From positions 61,118 through 125,117 of the forward strand of contig NZ_JAPDRA010000007.1 in assembly GCF_026013525.1 (NCBI RefSeq): a stretch of DNA of 64,000 nucleotides, in the 5' to 3' direction. The notes under the pieces were generated by a model, which worked only from the letters and a program-made list of their open reading frames with translations, was not told the DNA's origin and made no database searches. The first letter of the stretch is position 1, and each line of letters starts with the position of its first letter. The DNA comes from Sphingomonas canadensis (GTDB taxonomy: Bacteria; Pseudomonadota; Alphaproteobacteria; Sphingomonadales; Sphingomonadaceae). Shown one piece after another: positions 7,915-19,451 of this stretch. The translations under genes and the position numbers were made by a program.

Positions 7915-10500
7915 ATGGCCGATGCACAGAACGCCGCCGCAGCGCCGCGCGTAACGCGCCGCGAGGATTATCGCGAACCCGACTGGCTGGTGCCGGAGAT
8001 CGCGCTCGATTTCGAGCTGGACCCCGCCGCCACGCGCGTCCGCGCGGCGCTGAAGGTGACGCGCAACGGCGGCCACGATCGCCCGCTGGTGCTGATGGGC
8101 GACGGGCTGGAGCCGCTGGCGGTGCGCGTCGACGGCAAGGATGCGGCCTGGACGATGGAGGGGCCGGACCTGGTGATCGCGCTGCCCGGCGCCGCCCACC
8201 GGATCGAGACCGAGGTGGTGATCGCGCCCGAGCGCAACACCCAGCTCCAGGGCCTCTATGCCTCGGGCGGAATCCTCTGCACCCAATGCGAGTCCGAAGG
8301 TTTCCGCCGGATCACCTTCTTCCCCGACCGGCCCGACGTGCTGACGAAATACCGGGTACGGATGGCGGCGGAGAAGGCGCGCTATCCCGTGCTGCTGGCC
8401 AATGGCGATCCGGTCGCCCAGGGCGATCTGGCGGACGGGCGGCACTGGGCGGAATGGCACGATCCCTTCCCCAAGCCTTCCTATCTCTTCGCGCTGGTGG
8501 CGGGCGACCTGGTGGCCAATCGCGGCAGCTTCACCACCATGTCGGGGCGCGAGGTGCAGCTCGGCATCTGGGTGCGCGAGCCGGACCTGGCCAAGACCGA
8601 TCACGCGCTCCACGCGCTGAAGCTCAGCATGGCCTGGGACGAGAAGGTCTATGGCCGCGAATATGATCTGGACGTGTTCAACATCGTCGCCGTCGACGAT
8701 TTCAACTTCGGCGCGATGGAGAACAAGGGGCTGAACGTCTTCAACAGCCGCTACATCCTGGCCGATCCGGACACCGCGACCGATTGGGATTACGACGCGG
8801 TCGCCGCGGTGGTGGCGCACGAATATTTCCACAACTGGTCGGGCAACCGCGTCACCTGCCGCGACTGGTTCCAGCTCAGCCTGAAGGAAGGCTTCACCGT
8901 CTTCCGCGACCAGAGCTTCTCCGCGGACCAGGGCAGCGCCGCGGTGAAGCGGATCGAGGATGTGCGCGGGCTGCGCGCCAGCCAGTTCCAGGAAGACGCG
9001 GGGCCGCTGGCCCATCCGGTGCGGCCCGACAGCTATATCGAGATCAGCAACTTCTACACCGCGACGATCTACAACAAGGGCGCCGAGGTCATCCGGATGA
9101 TGGCCACGATCCTTGGCCCGGAGAAGTTCCGCGCGGCGACCGACATCTATTTCGACCGGTTCGACGGCACCGCCGCGACCTGCGAGGATTTCGTGCGCTG
9201 CATGGAGGAGGCCGGCGGCGTCGACCTGGCGCAGTTCCGCCTGTGGTACAGCCAGGCGGGCACGCCGCGCGTATCGGCCACGCTGGCGCAGGACGGCGGC
9301 AAGGCGCGGCTAACGCTGAAGCAGACGGTGCCGCCCACCCCCGGCCAGCCCGAAAAGGCGCCGATGGTGCTGCCGCTGAAGCTGAAGCTGTTCGGCCGGG
9401 TGACCGGCCGCGCGCTGTGCGACGAGCAGCTCGTGCTGCTCAACCGGCCCGAGCAGGAGCTGGTGTTCGGCAACCTGACCGAGCCTCCCGTGCTTTCGAT
9501 CAACCGCGGCTTTTCCGCCCCCGTGGTGGTGGAGACCGATCGCACGCCCGATCAGCTCGCCTTCCTTTCCGCGCACGATGACGACCCCTTCGCCCGCTAT
9601 GAGGCGATGCAGCAGCTCATGCTCGACACGCTGACCGCCGCCGTGCGCGGCGCGCCGTTCGATCATGGCCCGGTGATCGAGGCGGTGCGCAACACGCTGG
9701 CCGATACGCGGCTGGACCGCGCGTTCGTGGCCGATGCGGTGCTGCTGCCGTCGGACAGCTTCATCGGCGATCAGATGGACATCGTCGATCCCGAGGCGAT
9801 CTTCCGCGCACGTGAGGCGCTGCGCCGCGAGCTGGCCACGGCGCTGGCCGGCCAGTGGCGCGACGCCTATGAGGCCAATCGCGCCAACCGCTTCGAATAT
9901 TCGCCCGCGGCGAAGGGCGCTCGGCGGATCAAGAATGTGGCACTGGGCTATATCGCCGCCAGCGGCGCCGCGGATGCTCCGGCGCTGGCCTTCCGCCAGT
10001 TCGAGGGCGCGGACAACATGACCGACCGGCAGGCGGCGCTGGGCACGCTGGTCAACGGCCGGTCGGACGAGCGCGCGGCGGCGCTGGCGGCATTCTACGA
10101 TCGCTATCGCGGCAACGCGCTGGTGCTGGATAAATGGTTCCAGACCCAGGCGCTGTCGACGCGCGACGACACCGCCGAGGCGGTGGAAAAGCTGGCCGCG
10201 CACCCCGATTTCACGCTCGCCAACCCCAATCGCGCGCGTTCGGTGATCGGCGCCTTCGGGGTGAACCAGCGCGCGTTCCACCACCCGTCGGGCCGCGGCT
10301 ATCGCTTCGTGGCGGATCAGTTGCTGGCGCTCGACCGGATCAATCCGCAGACCGCGGCAAAGCTGTTGCCGCCGCTGGGCCGCTGGCGCCGCTTCGACGC
10401 CGAACGCGCCGCCCGCATGCGCGCCGAGCTGGAACGGATCGTGGCGACCCCCGGGCTGAGCAAGGACACGTTCGAACAGGCCAGCAAGTCGCTGGATTAG
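7915..10500 (+). CDS. pepN: Aminopeptidase N (M1 family)
   Basis: Cytosolic zinc aminopeptidase that removes N-terminal residues from peptides. The 861-residue product has the exopeptidase signature GAMENKGLNVFN and the zinc site HEYFHNW followed about 18 residues later by the Glu in LKEGFTVF, all as in gammaproteobacterial PepN. The length fits the long PepN type with the C-terminal helical domain. The ATG at 7915 (MADAQNAAAAPRVTRREDY) is preferred; an upstream ATG at 7837 would add 26 atypical residues. It stands alone, divergent from the M28 pair and followed by a fic gene of different character. Confidence 0.93.
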   Translation: MADAQNAAAAPRVTRREDYREPDWLVPEIALDFELDPAATRVRAALKVTRNGGHDRPLVLMGDGLEPLAVRVDGKDAAWTMEGPDLVIALPGAAHRIETEVVIAPERNTQLQGLYASGGILCTQCESEGFRRITFFPDRPDVLTKYRVRMAAEKARYPVLLANGDPVAQGDLADGRHWAEWHDPFPKPSYLFALVAGDLVANRGSFTTMSGREVQLGIWVREPDLAKTDHALHALKLSMAWDEKVYGREYDLDVFNIVAVDDFNFGAMENKGLNVFNSRYILADPDTATDWDYDAVAAVVAHEYFHNWSGNRVTCRDWFQLSLKEGFTVFRDQSFSADQGSAAVKRIEDVRGLRASQFQEDAGPLAHPVRPDSYIEISNFYTATIYNKGAEVIRMMATILGPEKFRAATDIYFDRFDGTAATCEDFVRCMEEAGGVDLAQFRLWYSQAGTPRVSATLAQDGGKARLTLKQTVPPTPGQPEKAPMVLPLKLKLFGRVTGRALCDEQLVLLNRPEQELVFGNLTEPPVLSINRGFSAPVVVETDRTPDQLAFLSAHDDDPFARYEAMQQLMLDTLTAAVRGAPFDHGPVIEAVRNTLADTRLDRAFVADAVLLPSDSFIGDQMDIVDPEAIFRAREALRRELATALAGQWRDAYEANRANRFEYSPAAKGARRIKNVALGYIAASGAADAPALAFRQFEGADNMTDRQAALGTLVNGRSDERAAALAAFYDRYRGNALVLDKWFQTQALSTRDDTAEAVEKLAAHPDFTLANPNRARSVIGAFGVNQRAFHHPSGRGYRFVADQLLALDRINPQTAAKLLPPLGRWRRFDAERAARMRAELERIVATPGLSKDTFEQASKSLD

Positions 10501-10556
10501 CAGCGGCCATTCGCGGCGTATGCGCGCGGGGCAATTGGCCCAAACATGTTAAGTAT

Positions 10557-10577
10557 TTTGAGTTTTTTTAACTCAAA
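10557..10577. promoter_or_regulatory. AT-rich inverted repeat upstream of fic
   Basis: A perfect 8-bp inverted repeat TTTGAGTT-TTTTT-AACTCAAA lies 49 bp before the fic start codon, in DNA far richer in AT than its surroundings. It could be a terminator for pepN (the stem is AT-rich and the T-run is in the loop, so this is weak) or an operator for fic. The position just upstream of a possible toxin-like gene favours an operator. Confidence 0.4.
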
Positions 10578-10625
10578 TGATCCGATATGTTGCCCTATGA
10601 TCAATAGCGCGAACATGAACTGGCC

Positions 10626-11720
10626 ATGCTGAAGCCGACCTACACGATCCCCGACCTTCCGCCCAAGGGAGCGTTGGAGACCCCACCGGTCTTGCGCGTG
10701 GCAGCCAGGGCCCACCGGCACCTCGCCGAATTGAAAGGCCGCGCGAGCAGCATTCCTAACCAGGGAATATTGATCGACACACTCTCCTTGCAGGAAGCGA
10801 AAGCCAGCTCGGAAATCGAAAACATCGTTACGACCCAGGACGAACTGTTTCAGGCCAGCCTGTTCCCGGAAAACCCTTCCTCGGGTGCTACCAAGGAAGT
10901 CGCACTCTATCGCGACGCTCTGAAGCTGGGGCTGGAGCGGATGCGCCAACAGCAGGGGCTGCTCACAAACGGCACGATTGTGGCGATGTTCCAGATGCTC
11001 AAGCGCACAAACGGAGGGTTCCGCGAAACGCCCGGTACCGCGCTGCTAAACGAAGCAAGCGGGGAGATCGTCTATGTCCCCCCGCAGGAGGGTCATACGG
11101 TTCGCACGATGATGGGTCGGCTGGAGACGTTCATCAACGACCACGCGGCCTGCGACTTGGACCCTCTCGTCAAGATGGCAATCATCCATCACCAGTTCGA
11201 AAGCATCCACCCGTTTCCCGACGGGAACGGACGCATCGGCCGCATTATCAACGCCCTCTACCTCACCCAACAGGGGCTGCTCGATATTCCCATATTGTAC
11301 ATGAGCCGGCATATTATCACGCACAAAGGCGATTATTATCGATTACTACAGTCCGTCCGCGAGACAGGCGAGTGGGAAGCATGGCTAATCTACATGCTTA
11401 CGGCGATAGCGGAAACATCGATCGATACGCTCAATCTTGTGGAGAATATTCGCAGACTCATGGCGGAGTACAAGCAGCGCCTGCGCCGCAATCACCCGAA
11501 AATCTACTCTCAGGATCTGCTCAACCTGCTGTTCCGGCATCCCTACACACGCATCGCGCATGTGGAGCACGAACTTGGAGTAACCCGTCAGACGGCGGCC
11601 CGGTATCTCGACGAGCTCGCACAAGCCGGCCTGCTTTCGAAACACCGCCTCGGCAAGAACAACTACTATATCAATGATCCATTGGCCGACCTCTTTATGG
11701 AGCGGCCGGCCGCAGGCTGA
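10626..11720 (+). CDS. Fic family protein with N-terminal inhibitory motif and C-terminal winged helix
   Basis: Predicted AMPylator (or de-AMPylator) that transfers AMP to a protein hydroxyl group. The 364-residue product carries the complete Fic motif in HPFPDGNGRIGR. Near residues 60-65 it has SSEIEN, matching the class II inhibitory pattern (S/T)xxxE(G/N), so activity is probably autoinhibited in cis. The C-terminus (IAHVEHELGVTRQTAARYLDELAQ) is a winged helix, suggesting DNA binding or autoregulation. No antitoxin gene is next to it. Codon use is visibly less GC-rich than in the flanking pepN and phoD genes, and its stop abuts the phoD stop with no gap, as expected for an insertion between two core genes. 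Confidence 0.88.
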   Translation: MLKPTYTIPDLPPKGALETPPVLRVAARAHRHLAELKGRASSIPNQGILIDTLSLQEAKASSEIENIVTTQDELFQASLFPENPSSGATKEVALYRDALKLGLERMRQQQGLLTNGTIVAMFQMLKRTNGGFRETPGTALLNEASGEIVYVPPQEGHTVRTMMGRLETFINDHAACDLDPLVKMAIIHHQFESIHPFPDGNGRIGRIINALYLTQQGLLDIPILYMSRHIITHKGDYYRLLQSVRETGEWEAWLIYMLTAIAETSIDTLNLVENIRRLMAEYKQRLRRNHPKIYSQDLLNLLFRHPYTRIAHVEHELGVTRQTAARYLDELAQAGLLSKHRLGKNNYYINDPLADLFMERPAAG

Positions 11721-13340
11721 TCACGCCATCCGGTTGCTGCCGCGCTTCACCGTGGCGGTGTGGCCGATGCTGGCGGCGGGATTGCGCGTCAGCACCGTAT
11801 CGACGAACAGCCAGTGGTTGGTCGCGCGTTCGGGGGTGAGCGTGAGCGCCATATAGCCGCGGCGGCTGACGTCGCACCATTTCAGCTCCGGGTTGGCGGC
11901 GGCCATCCCCGCCTCGATCCTGCGGAAATCGGGGCCGAGCGCGTCTTCATAGCCCGGCGAGGTCACCGAATGGCCGGCGAACTCGACGCCCGCGGCATGG
12001 CCGTCCTGCGCCAGATCGAAGGCCCAGGCATTGTGGCTGTCACCGCACAGCACGAGCAGGTTGGCGTCCGCCGCCTGCGCCGACTTCAGGAAGCGCGCGC
12101 GCGCCGCCGGATAGCCGCCCCAGTTGTCGAGATCGACCGGCAGCCCCGCCTTGCCCGCCGCGACCGAGCCCTGGACATAGGCGCGGGTATATTTGTCACC
12201 GTCGGGCAGCAGCCAATCCACCGCATCCGCGGGCGCGCGGAGCTGGCCCAGGATCGTGCCGAACGCCGTCACCTGCCACTTGCGGCCCGAACGGACCGAC
12301 GCGGCGATCGCGCGGGAGAGCCACGCCTCCTGCTCGCTGCCCAGCATCGACGCCGCGGCGTCCTGCCACGGGCCGTCGCGGAATTCGGCAAGCGCGCGGG
12401 CGGGATCGGAAGCAAGGAACAGCGGGGCGATATCGGCGCTGCGGGTGCGGCCGAGCAGGCGGCTTTCGGTGCGGAACAGCGTGGCCAGCCCGCCGATGTC
12501 ATAGGCGGCCCAGGGCGTTTCCGAAACGGGCATCCATTCGTGCCAGGCCTGGATCGCCGCGGCCCTGCGCACGCTCCAGTCGCCCTCGTTCGCCTGGTGG
12601 TTCTGCGCGCCGCCTTCCCAGCTATTGTTGGCGGTCTCATGATCGTCCCACTGGATCAGCATCGGGATCGCGGCGTGCAGCGCCTGGAGATCGGGATCGC
12701 TGCGATAGCTGGCGTAGCGCAGGCGATAGTCGGCGAGCGCGAGGATCTCGTGCTCCGGCTGCGGCATGCGCCCGGTGAGCTGGCGCGCGGCCGAGGGATA
12801 CACGCCCGGGCCATATTCGTAGATATAGTCGCCGACATGGATGCCCAGATCGATGTCGCCCCGCGCGGCGGCATGGGCATAGGCGTTGAACCAGCCGAAC
12901 CCCATGTTCGAGCAACTGAACACCGCCAGCGTGAACCGCCGCGTGCTATTCGGCAGCGTGCGCGTGCGGCCGATGGGGGAGATGCTACCGTCCGGGCCGA
13001 CGAAGCGGTAGAAATAGCGCCGGCCGGGCAACAGTCCGGTGACCGCGATCTTCACGGTCCAGTCGCGCCACGGGCCGGTGATCGCCTGGCCGCCGCCGGC
13101 GATGCGGGCAAAGTCCGCGGTCTCCGAAATCTCGGCGCGTACCCGCGCGCTGTCGCCCGATGCGGGCACATAGCGCGTCCACAGCAGCATCCGGTCCGGG
13201 CCCGGCTCGCCGCTGGCGACCGAATGGGTGAAGCCCTGGCCCATCCCCGCGAAGGCGGCAGCAAAGCCCGGGATCGCGAAGGCGCCCAGACCCAGCGTTC
13301 CCGTGAGCAGCAGCGAGCGGCGGTCGATTCGGTGCGTCAT
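11721..13340 (-). CDS. PhoD-family alkaline phosphatase, Tat-exported
   Basis: Periplasmic phosphatase/phosphodiesterase with a Ca/Fe-type metallophosphatase domain. The ATG at 13340 is preceded by GGAGGTATTG and starts MTHRIDRRSLLLTGTLGLG, a twin-arginine signal, so the protein is exported folded. Diagnostic motifs are HVGDYIYEYG, QWDDHETANN and LCGDSHNAWAFD. The 539-residue length is typical. Convergent and abutting with fic; divergent from the M49-like lipoprotein gene across 107 bp. Phosphate control is plausible for the family but I did not identify a Pho box. Confidence 0.9.
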   Translation of the reverse strand: MTHRIDRRSLLLTGTLGLGAFAIPGFAAAFAGMGQGFTHSVASGEPGPDRMLLWTRYVPASGDSARVRAEISETADFARIAGGGQAITGPWRDWTVKIAVTGLLPGRRYFYRFVGPDGSISPIGRTRTLPNSTRRFTLAVFSCSNMGFGWFNAYAHAAARGDIDLGIHVGDYIYEYGPGVYPSAARQLTGRMPQPEHEILALADYRLRYASYRSDPDLQALHAAIPMLIQWDDHETANNSWEGGAQNHQANEGDWSVRRAAAIQAWHEWMPVSETPWAAYDIGGLATLFRTESRLLGRTRSADIAPLFLASDPARALAEFRDGPWQDAAASMLGSEQEAWLSRAIAASVRSGRKWQVTAFGTILGQLRAPADAVDWLLPDGDKYTRAYVQGSVAAGKAGLPVDLDNWGGYPAARARFLKSAQAADANLLVLCGDSHNAWAFDLAQDGHAAGVEFAGHSVTSPGYEDALGPDFRRIEAGMAAANPELKWCDVSRRGYMALTLTPERATNHWLFVDTVLTRNPAASIGHTATVKRGSNRMA

Positions 13341-13447
13341 CAATACCTCCCGGCGCAGCCGATGCACCGCGCGCATGGCGCGTTCGTGACAGCGTGCGGC
13401 ACCAGCGCTAGGACGTGCGCATTGCTCCTGCAACAAGGCTGTATTCC

Positions 13448-15163
<1,716 letters not shown>

Positions 15164-15179
15164 TGCCCGCGCACGCCTG

Positions 15180-16643
15180 ATGCACGCACATCCCGTGCTG
15201 CGCCCGGTGGCGGCGATGCCGCGCTGGGCGCAGCTCGCGCTTGCCGCGCTGGTTACCCGCGCGGTGACCTTCGGCAACCCGATGCTCCATGTCGACGAGA
15301 CCTTCTATCTGGAGGTCGCCGACGCCTGGCTGCGCGGGATCGCGCCCTATTCCGGCGTGTGGGACCGCAAGCCGGCGGGACTGTTCCTGCTCTATGCGAT
15401 CCCCGCCGCGTTCGGCGTGGCGGCGGGCGTGTGGCTGTACCAGGCGATGGCGGCGGCGAGCGCGGCGCTGACCGCGCTGGCGATCGCGCGGCTCGCCGAT
15501 CGCGCGGGATGGACGCGCGGCGCGACCTGGGCCGGGGTGGCCTATCTGGTCTGGCTGACCTGGCTGGAGGGCCAGGGCGGGCAGGCGCCGGTCTTCTACA
15601 ACCTGCCGATGGCGGGCGCGGTGCTGCTCGTCGCGCCCGGCCCTGGGGACAGCACGTCCCCATCGCGCCGCTTCGCCCATGGGCTGGCGGCGATGGCGCT
15701 GGCCGGGCTGGCGATCCAGATCAAATACACGGCGGTGTTCGAGGGGATGTTCCTGGGCCTGTGGCTGATGTGGCGCGAATGGCGGCTGGGCCAACGGCCG
15801 GCCGGGATCGCCGCGAAGGGTGTCGCCTGGGCGGCGGTCGCGCTGGCGCCGACCGGTATCGCATGGGCGATGTTCGCGGCGGCTGGGCATGGCGGCGACT
15901 GGGTCTTCGCCAACTTCACCTCCATCCTGGCGCGGCAGCCCGATCCGGCGATCGAGCAGGCGGGCAATCTGGCGGTGATCCTGCTGATCGCCTCCCCGCT
16001 GATCGCGATGGCGGTGCTGGCGTGGCGGCTGCCCGCGGGCGCGGCGCCGGAACAGGCGATGCGGCGGTTCCTGTTCTGCTGGCTGGGCGCGGCGGCGCTG
16101 GGGCTGCTCGCCTTCGGTTCGTGGTTCGATCATTATGCGCTGCCGCTGCTGGTGCCCCTATGCGCCGTGGCGGCGGGATGCATCGGCGGGCATCGCGACG
16201 GGAGGCGCTGGGCGCTGGGCGCGATCGCGCTGTTCCTGATCGGCGGGCAGGCGGTGGTGCTGGGCAAGATCGCCAACCGCGGCACGGCGGCGCAATATGC
16301 CGCGCTGGTGCGGGGCATCGGCCGCGGGCCGGGATGCCTCTATGTCTATTCCGGCCCTTCGATGCTCTATGCGCAGAGCGGGCGCTGCGCGGTGACGCGA
16401 TACTGGTTCCCCAGCCATCTGGGCCGCGTGCGCGAGGCGGGGGCGACCGGCGTGGACCAGGCCGCCGAGCTACGCCGCATCTTCGCCCGCGCGCGGCCGG
16501 AAGTGGTGGTGATGCGCGGGCCATATCGCGGCGAGAACGCGCCCATCCGCGCGATCGCCGAGGCGGAGGTGGCGCGGGCCTATGCCCCGGCCGGGCGCTA
16601 TCCCCTGGGGGACCTGACGGTCACGGTCTATCGCCGCAAGTAG
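15180..16643 (+). CDS. Polytopic GT-C glycosyltransferase (family 39/ArnT-like)
   Basis: Integral membrane glycosyltransferase of 487 residues expected to move a sugar from a polyprenyl-phosphate donor to an acceptor on the periplasmic side. The first periplasmic loop contains HVDETFYLEVADAWLRG, where the acidic pair is the usual catalytic site of GT-C enzymes, followed by about ten membrane helices and a small soluble C-terminal domain. Convergent with a cytosolic GT4 glycosyltransferase gene only 7 bp away, so the region is likely a surface-polysaccharide locus. The acceptor cannot be told from sequence. Confidence 0.75.
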   Translation: MHAHPVLRPVAAMPRWAQLALAALVTRAVTFGNPMLHVDETFYLEVADAWLRGIAPYSGVWDRKPAGLFLLYAIPAAFGVAAGVWLYQAMAAASAALTALAIARLADRAGWTRGATWAGVAYLVWLTWLEGQGGQAPVFYNLPMAGAVLLVAPGPGDSTSPSRRFAHGLAAMALAGLAIQIKYTAVFEGMFLGLWLMWREWRLGQRPAGIAAKGVAWAAVALAPTGIAWAMFAAAGHGGDWVFANFTSILARQPDPAIEQAGNLAVILLIASPLIAMAVLAWRLPAGAAPEQAMRRFLFCWLGAAALGLLAFGSWFDHYALPLLVPLCAVAAGCIGGHRDGRRWALGAIALFLIGGQAVVLGKIANRGTAAQYAALVRGIGRGPGCLYVYSGPSMLYAQSGRCAVTRYWFPSHLGRVREAGATGVDQAAELRRIFARARPEVVVMRGPYRGENAPIRAIAEAEVARAYAPAGRYPLGDLTVTVYRRK

Positions 16644-16650
16644 GATGGCG

Positions 16651-17826
16651 TCAGGCGGCCAGCGCGCGGCGGCGCTCCAGCAGCGCGGCATAATGGGCCA
16701 TCAGCTCGCGCGCGTGATCATGGCCGGTGCGCACCCGCGCGGCGGCATGCCGGGCCGCGGCGCGCAGGATCGTCCGTTCGCGCGCATGCAGGCGGCGGAT
16801 CGCGTCGGCGCAGGCGCGCGCATCGCCCGCGCGATAGGTTTCCGCGAAAAGCGGATCGGCGATCTCCGCACAGCCGCCGCGATCGGGGACGATCAGCGGC
16901 AGGCCCGACGCCAGCGCCTCATGCGCCACCAGCCCGAACGGCTCGTCGCTGGAGCCATGGACCAGCGCGTCGCAGCTCGCGATGATGCTGGCCAGCCGGT
17001 GGCGGTCATAGACGGGGCGGAAGAGGCGGATGTGGGGGCTGCCCTTGATCCGCGCCTCCACGCTGGCGCGCGCGGGGCCGTCGCCCAGCATCACCATCCC
17101 CACCGGGATGTCGGCGCCCGCCGCGTCGATCGCGTCGATCACCATCGGCCAGCGCTTCTCGCTGTGATGCCGCCCGAGCCCGAGCAGCAGCAGCCCGTCG
17201 CGCGGCAGCCCGCATTGCGCCAGCAGCGCCTCGCGCAGCCGTTCGTCGCGGTGATCGGGGGAGAAATAGCCCTCCTCGATCCCTAGCGGCATCGGAACGG
17301 CATCGAACCCGCGCCGCGTGAAATCGCGGGCGAGCGTGGGGCCGTTGGTGACGAAGGCGTCGAACGGCGCCAGCATGTTGTGCATCCAGCGCGTGTAGAA
17401 GTGGAAGACCCGCTCCACCCGCTCCGCGCTCACCAGCGGATGCAGCCAGCGGCGCGGATAGGCGGCCAGATTGTCGTTGTGGGCGAAATATACCTTGAGA
17501 GCGCGGCCGTGCCAGTTACGCACCGCCAGCGCCCCGGCCCAGGGCGCGCAGACCTCCACCACGTCCGGATCGATCGCGTCGAGCAGCGAGCGGATCGTGC
17601 GGACGCGGCTGAACTGCCGGTAATTGGTGTCGAGCGGCAGCAACGGCGAACGCACCCAATGGATGCGGCCGCCGCCCGGCCGTTCCTCCACCTCGTCGCG
17701 CTTGCCGGGCGCGATCACCACCAGCTCGTGCCCCAGATCGGCCATGATGCCGAACTTGCGGTCGATATAGGTGCGCACCCCGCCGCCGGTGGGGGAATAG
17801 AGCTCGTTGACGTCGACGACGCGCAT
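16651..17826 (-). CDS. GT4-family glycosyltransferase
   Basis: Cytosolic retaining glycosyltransferase (GT-B fold, 391 residues). The N-terminus has the donor-side glycine loop in YSPTGGGVRTYIDRK, and the C-terminal half has the characteristic EPFGLVAHEALASGLP, giving the E-x7-E pair used in nucleotide-sugar binding. Its start ATG overlaps the stop of the upstream DUF2141 gene by one base (TGATG), so it is translationally coupled, third in a leftward operon starting at 19285. Probably builds a surface glycan; the sugar is unknown. Confidence 0.85.
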   Translation of the reverse strand: MRVVDVNELYSPTGGGVRTYIDRKFGIMADLGHELVVIAPGKRDEVEERPGGGRIHWVRSPLLPLDTNYRQFSRVRTIRSLLDAIDPDVVEVCAPWAGALAVRNWHGRALKVYFAHNDNLAAYPRRWLHPLVSAERVERVFHFYTRWMHNMLAPFDAFVTNGPTLARDFTRRGFDAVPMPLGIEEGYFSPDHRDERLREALLAQCGLPRDGLLLLGLGRHHSEKRWPMVIDAIDAAGADIPVGMVMLGDGPARASVEARIKGSPHIRLFRPVYDRHRLASIIASCDALVHGSSDEPFGLVAHEALASGLPLIVPDRGGCAEIADPLFAETYRAGDARACADAIRRLHARERTILRAAARHAAARVRTGHDHARELMAHYAALLERRRALAA

Positions 17827-18338
17827 CAGCGGGCCGGCGAAAAGCCCGAGAGGCCGCGCAGATACTGCATCTTGAGCGTTACCTGCACGCCGCCGGGGGC
17901 CACATTGATCGTCGAATAGGCGAGCTTCGGGCGCGAGCGGCCCACCGCGCGATTGCTGACCACGCCGACACCGTCCTTCCAGATGTTGAACTTGTTCTTG
18001 CCGTCGCGATCATGGGTGAAGACCATGCCGTAGCGCCCGGCCTGGGGCACGCGGATGCACAGGGTGACCGGGCCGGAAGCCGGGACCTTGCCCCACACGC
18101 GCGCGAAGAACTTGCCCTCGCGCTTCAGGTCGCGGTCGTCCTTCAGGAAATCCTGTTCGTTGGCGGGCCACAGCTCCACCTTGATGCTGCCAGTGCGGTC
18201 CTTCATGTCGAGCGCGATCACATGGATCGGCACGCCCGTGCCGTTGCACGGCGCATCCACCGTCTGCGCGGGCGCATGCGCCCCGGCCGGAGCCACCAGC
18301 GCCGCTGCCGCCGCAATCCCCAAAATCCGTCGCTTCAT
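17826..18338 (-). CDS. DUF2141 domain secreted protein
   Basis: Small exported protein of 170 residues with a signal peptide (RRILGIAAAAALVAPAGAHA) and a DUF2141 beta-rich domain (GSIKVELWP, FARVWGKVP, YGMVFTHDRDGKNKFN). The start at 18338 is set by an ATGA overlap with the upstream membrane-protein gene; a longer frame extending to 18992 on this strand is out of frame with that gene and is not coding. The role is unknown, but its place between a membrane protein and a glycosyltransferase points to envelope or exopolysaccharide work. Confidence 0.82.
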   Translation of the reverse strand: MKRRILGIAAAAALVAPAGAHAPAQTVDAPCNGTGVPIHVIALDMKDRTGSIKVELWPANEQDFLKDDRDLKREGKFFARVWGKVPASGPVTLCIRVPQAGRYGMVFTHDRDGKNKFNIWKDGVGVVSNRAVGRSRPKLAYSTINVAPGGVQVTLKMQYLRGLSGFSPAR

Positions 18339-19285
18339 AGCCGCCCCTTGATCAATCCCCGGATGCTGAACCCGATCATCAGCACGACATGCACCAGCAG
18401 CGTCAACGCCGCTATCACCGCCGTCAGCTCCGACAATATCGCATCCTGGCCCAACAGCAGCATGGCAAACGAAGCGAACAGCAATTCCTTGTTCGGCACC
18501 AGCGGCAGGCGCGACGACAACAGCCGCATCGCGCACAGGAACAGCCAGGTGCCGATTTCCACCCCGGGCAGCGCGAAACGCCAGGTGGCGACCAGGCAGA
18601 TGTTGACAAACAGGATGCGCGCCATGTGCATCCCGAACACCCACCACAGCATCCGCCGCGGCAGCGAGAACACGCGCCGGGCGAAGACCAGGAACGGCAC
18701 GCTCATCGCCACGACCAGCGCCGCCGATGCATAGACCGCGCCCGGCCCGATCTCGCGCGGCAGTTCCTCGCTGAAGGGCGCGGCGACCAGGATCATCGCC
18801 AGCGTCATCGCGTTGCCCGCGATCGCGGACAGGATCGTCACGTCCTTGATCGCGCCGAAGGGCGCAGCCACCATCTGCGTGCGCTGGCGTGCCCAGGCGT
18901 AGAAATAGGCCTCGCCCGAATAGCCGAGCAGCACCTCGTTCGAGATGCGCTTCTTGTTCAGCGCCGCCAGGCCCGAAAACGGGATGCGCCACAGCCGCCG
19001 GAAGATCAGGTAATCGAAGGCGGGCGGCGCGAAATAATAGGCGGCGAAGGCCAGCCAGAACAGCGGATGGACCGGCACCGCGCGCTGGAGCGCCCCCAGC
19101 CCCGATCCGAACAGCTCGCGCGCCAGCGCGGCGATCATCAGCAGCGTGAGCGCGCCACCCAGAATCAGCGGCCAGCGGCGGCGGATCCGCTCGATCGGCT
19201 CCAGCCCGGCGATGGCCGCAGGATCGGGCAGCGCGGCCTGCGCGAGCGGGCCTTGCGCTATTTCAGTACCGGGGGACTGGATCAT
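18335..19285 (-). CDS. Polytopic membrane protein, possibly lysylphosphatidylglycerol-synthase-TM/UPF0104-like
   Basis: First gene of a three-gene leftward operon. The 316-residue product has about 7-8 hydrophobic helices, a soluble N-terminal 30 residues, and a charged loop containing LNKKRISNEVLLGYSGEAYFY. The helix pattern recalls the membrane domain of UPF0104/LPG-synthase-type flippases found next to glycosyltransferases, but I see no decisive motif. Divergent from a glycosyltransferase gene across 166 bp, where promoters for both directions must lie. Confidence 0.6.
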   Translation of the reverse strand: MIQSPGTEIAQGPLAQAALPDPAAIAGLEPIERIRRRWPLILGGALTLLMIAALARELFGSGLGALQRAVPVHPLFWLAFAAYYFAPPAFDYLIFRRLWRIPFSGLAALNKKRISNEVLLGYSGEAYFYAWARQRTQMVAAPFGAIKDVTILSAIAGNAMTLAMILVAAPFSEELPREIGPGAVYASAALVVAMSVPFLVFARRVFSLPRRMLWWVFGMHMARILFVNICLVATWRFALPGVEIGTWLFLCAMRLLSSRLPLVPNKELLFASFAMLLLGQDAILSELTAVIAALTLLVHVVLMIGFSIRGLIKGRL

Positions 19286-19451
19286 GCCGATACGGGTCTT
19301 TCAACAACAAGACAGGGGCGGCGCGATGCCGTCCCGGTTGGGATTGCGATGCACCCGCTCTGCGCCACGCGATGACAAGCGATTGCGATTTCTTCGCGGC
19401 GCGAATTGGGCTCTAAAGTGCCCCCCTAGAGCCCGGCTATCGCAGCGTAAC

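Noticed and set aside
6317..7954. Long + strand open frame opposite the second M28 peptidase
   Set aside because: Same antisense shadow pattern; no domain and no ribosome site.
17826..18992. 388-codon minus frame as one gene
   Set aside because: Only its last 170 codons (DUF2141) are real; the front part is out of frame with the membrane protein gene 18335-19285.
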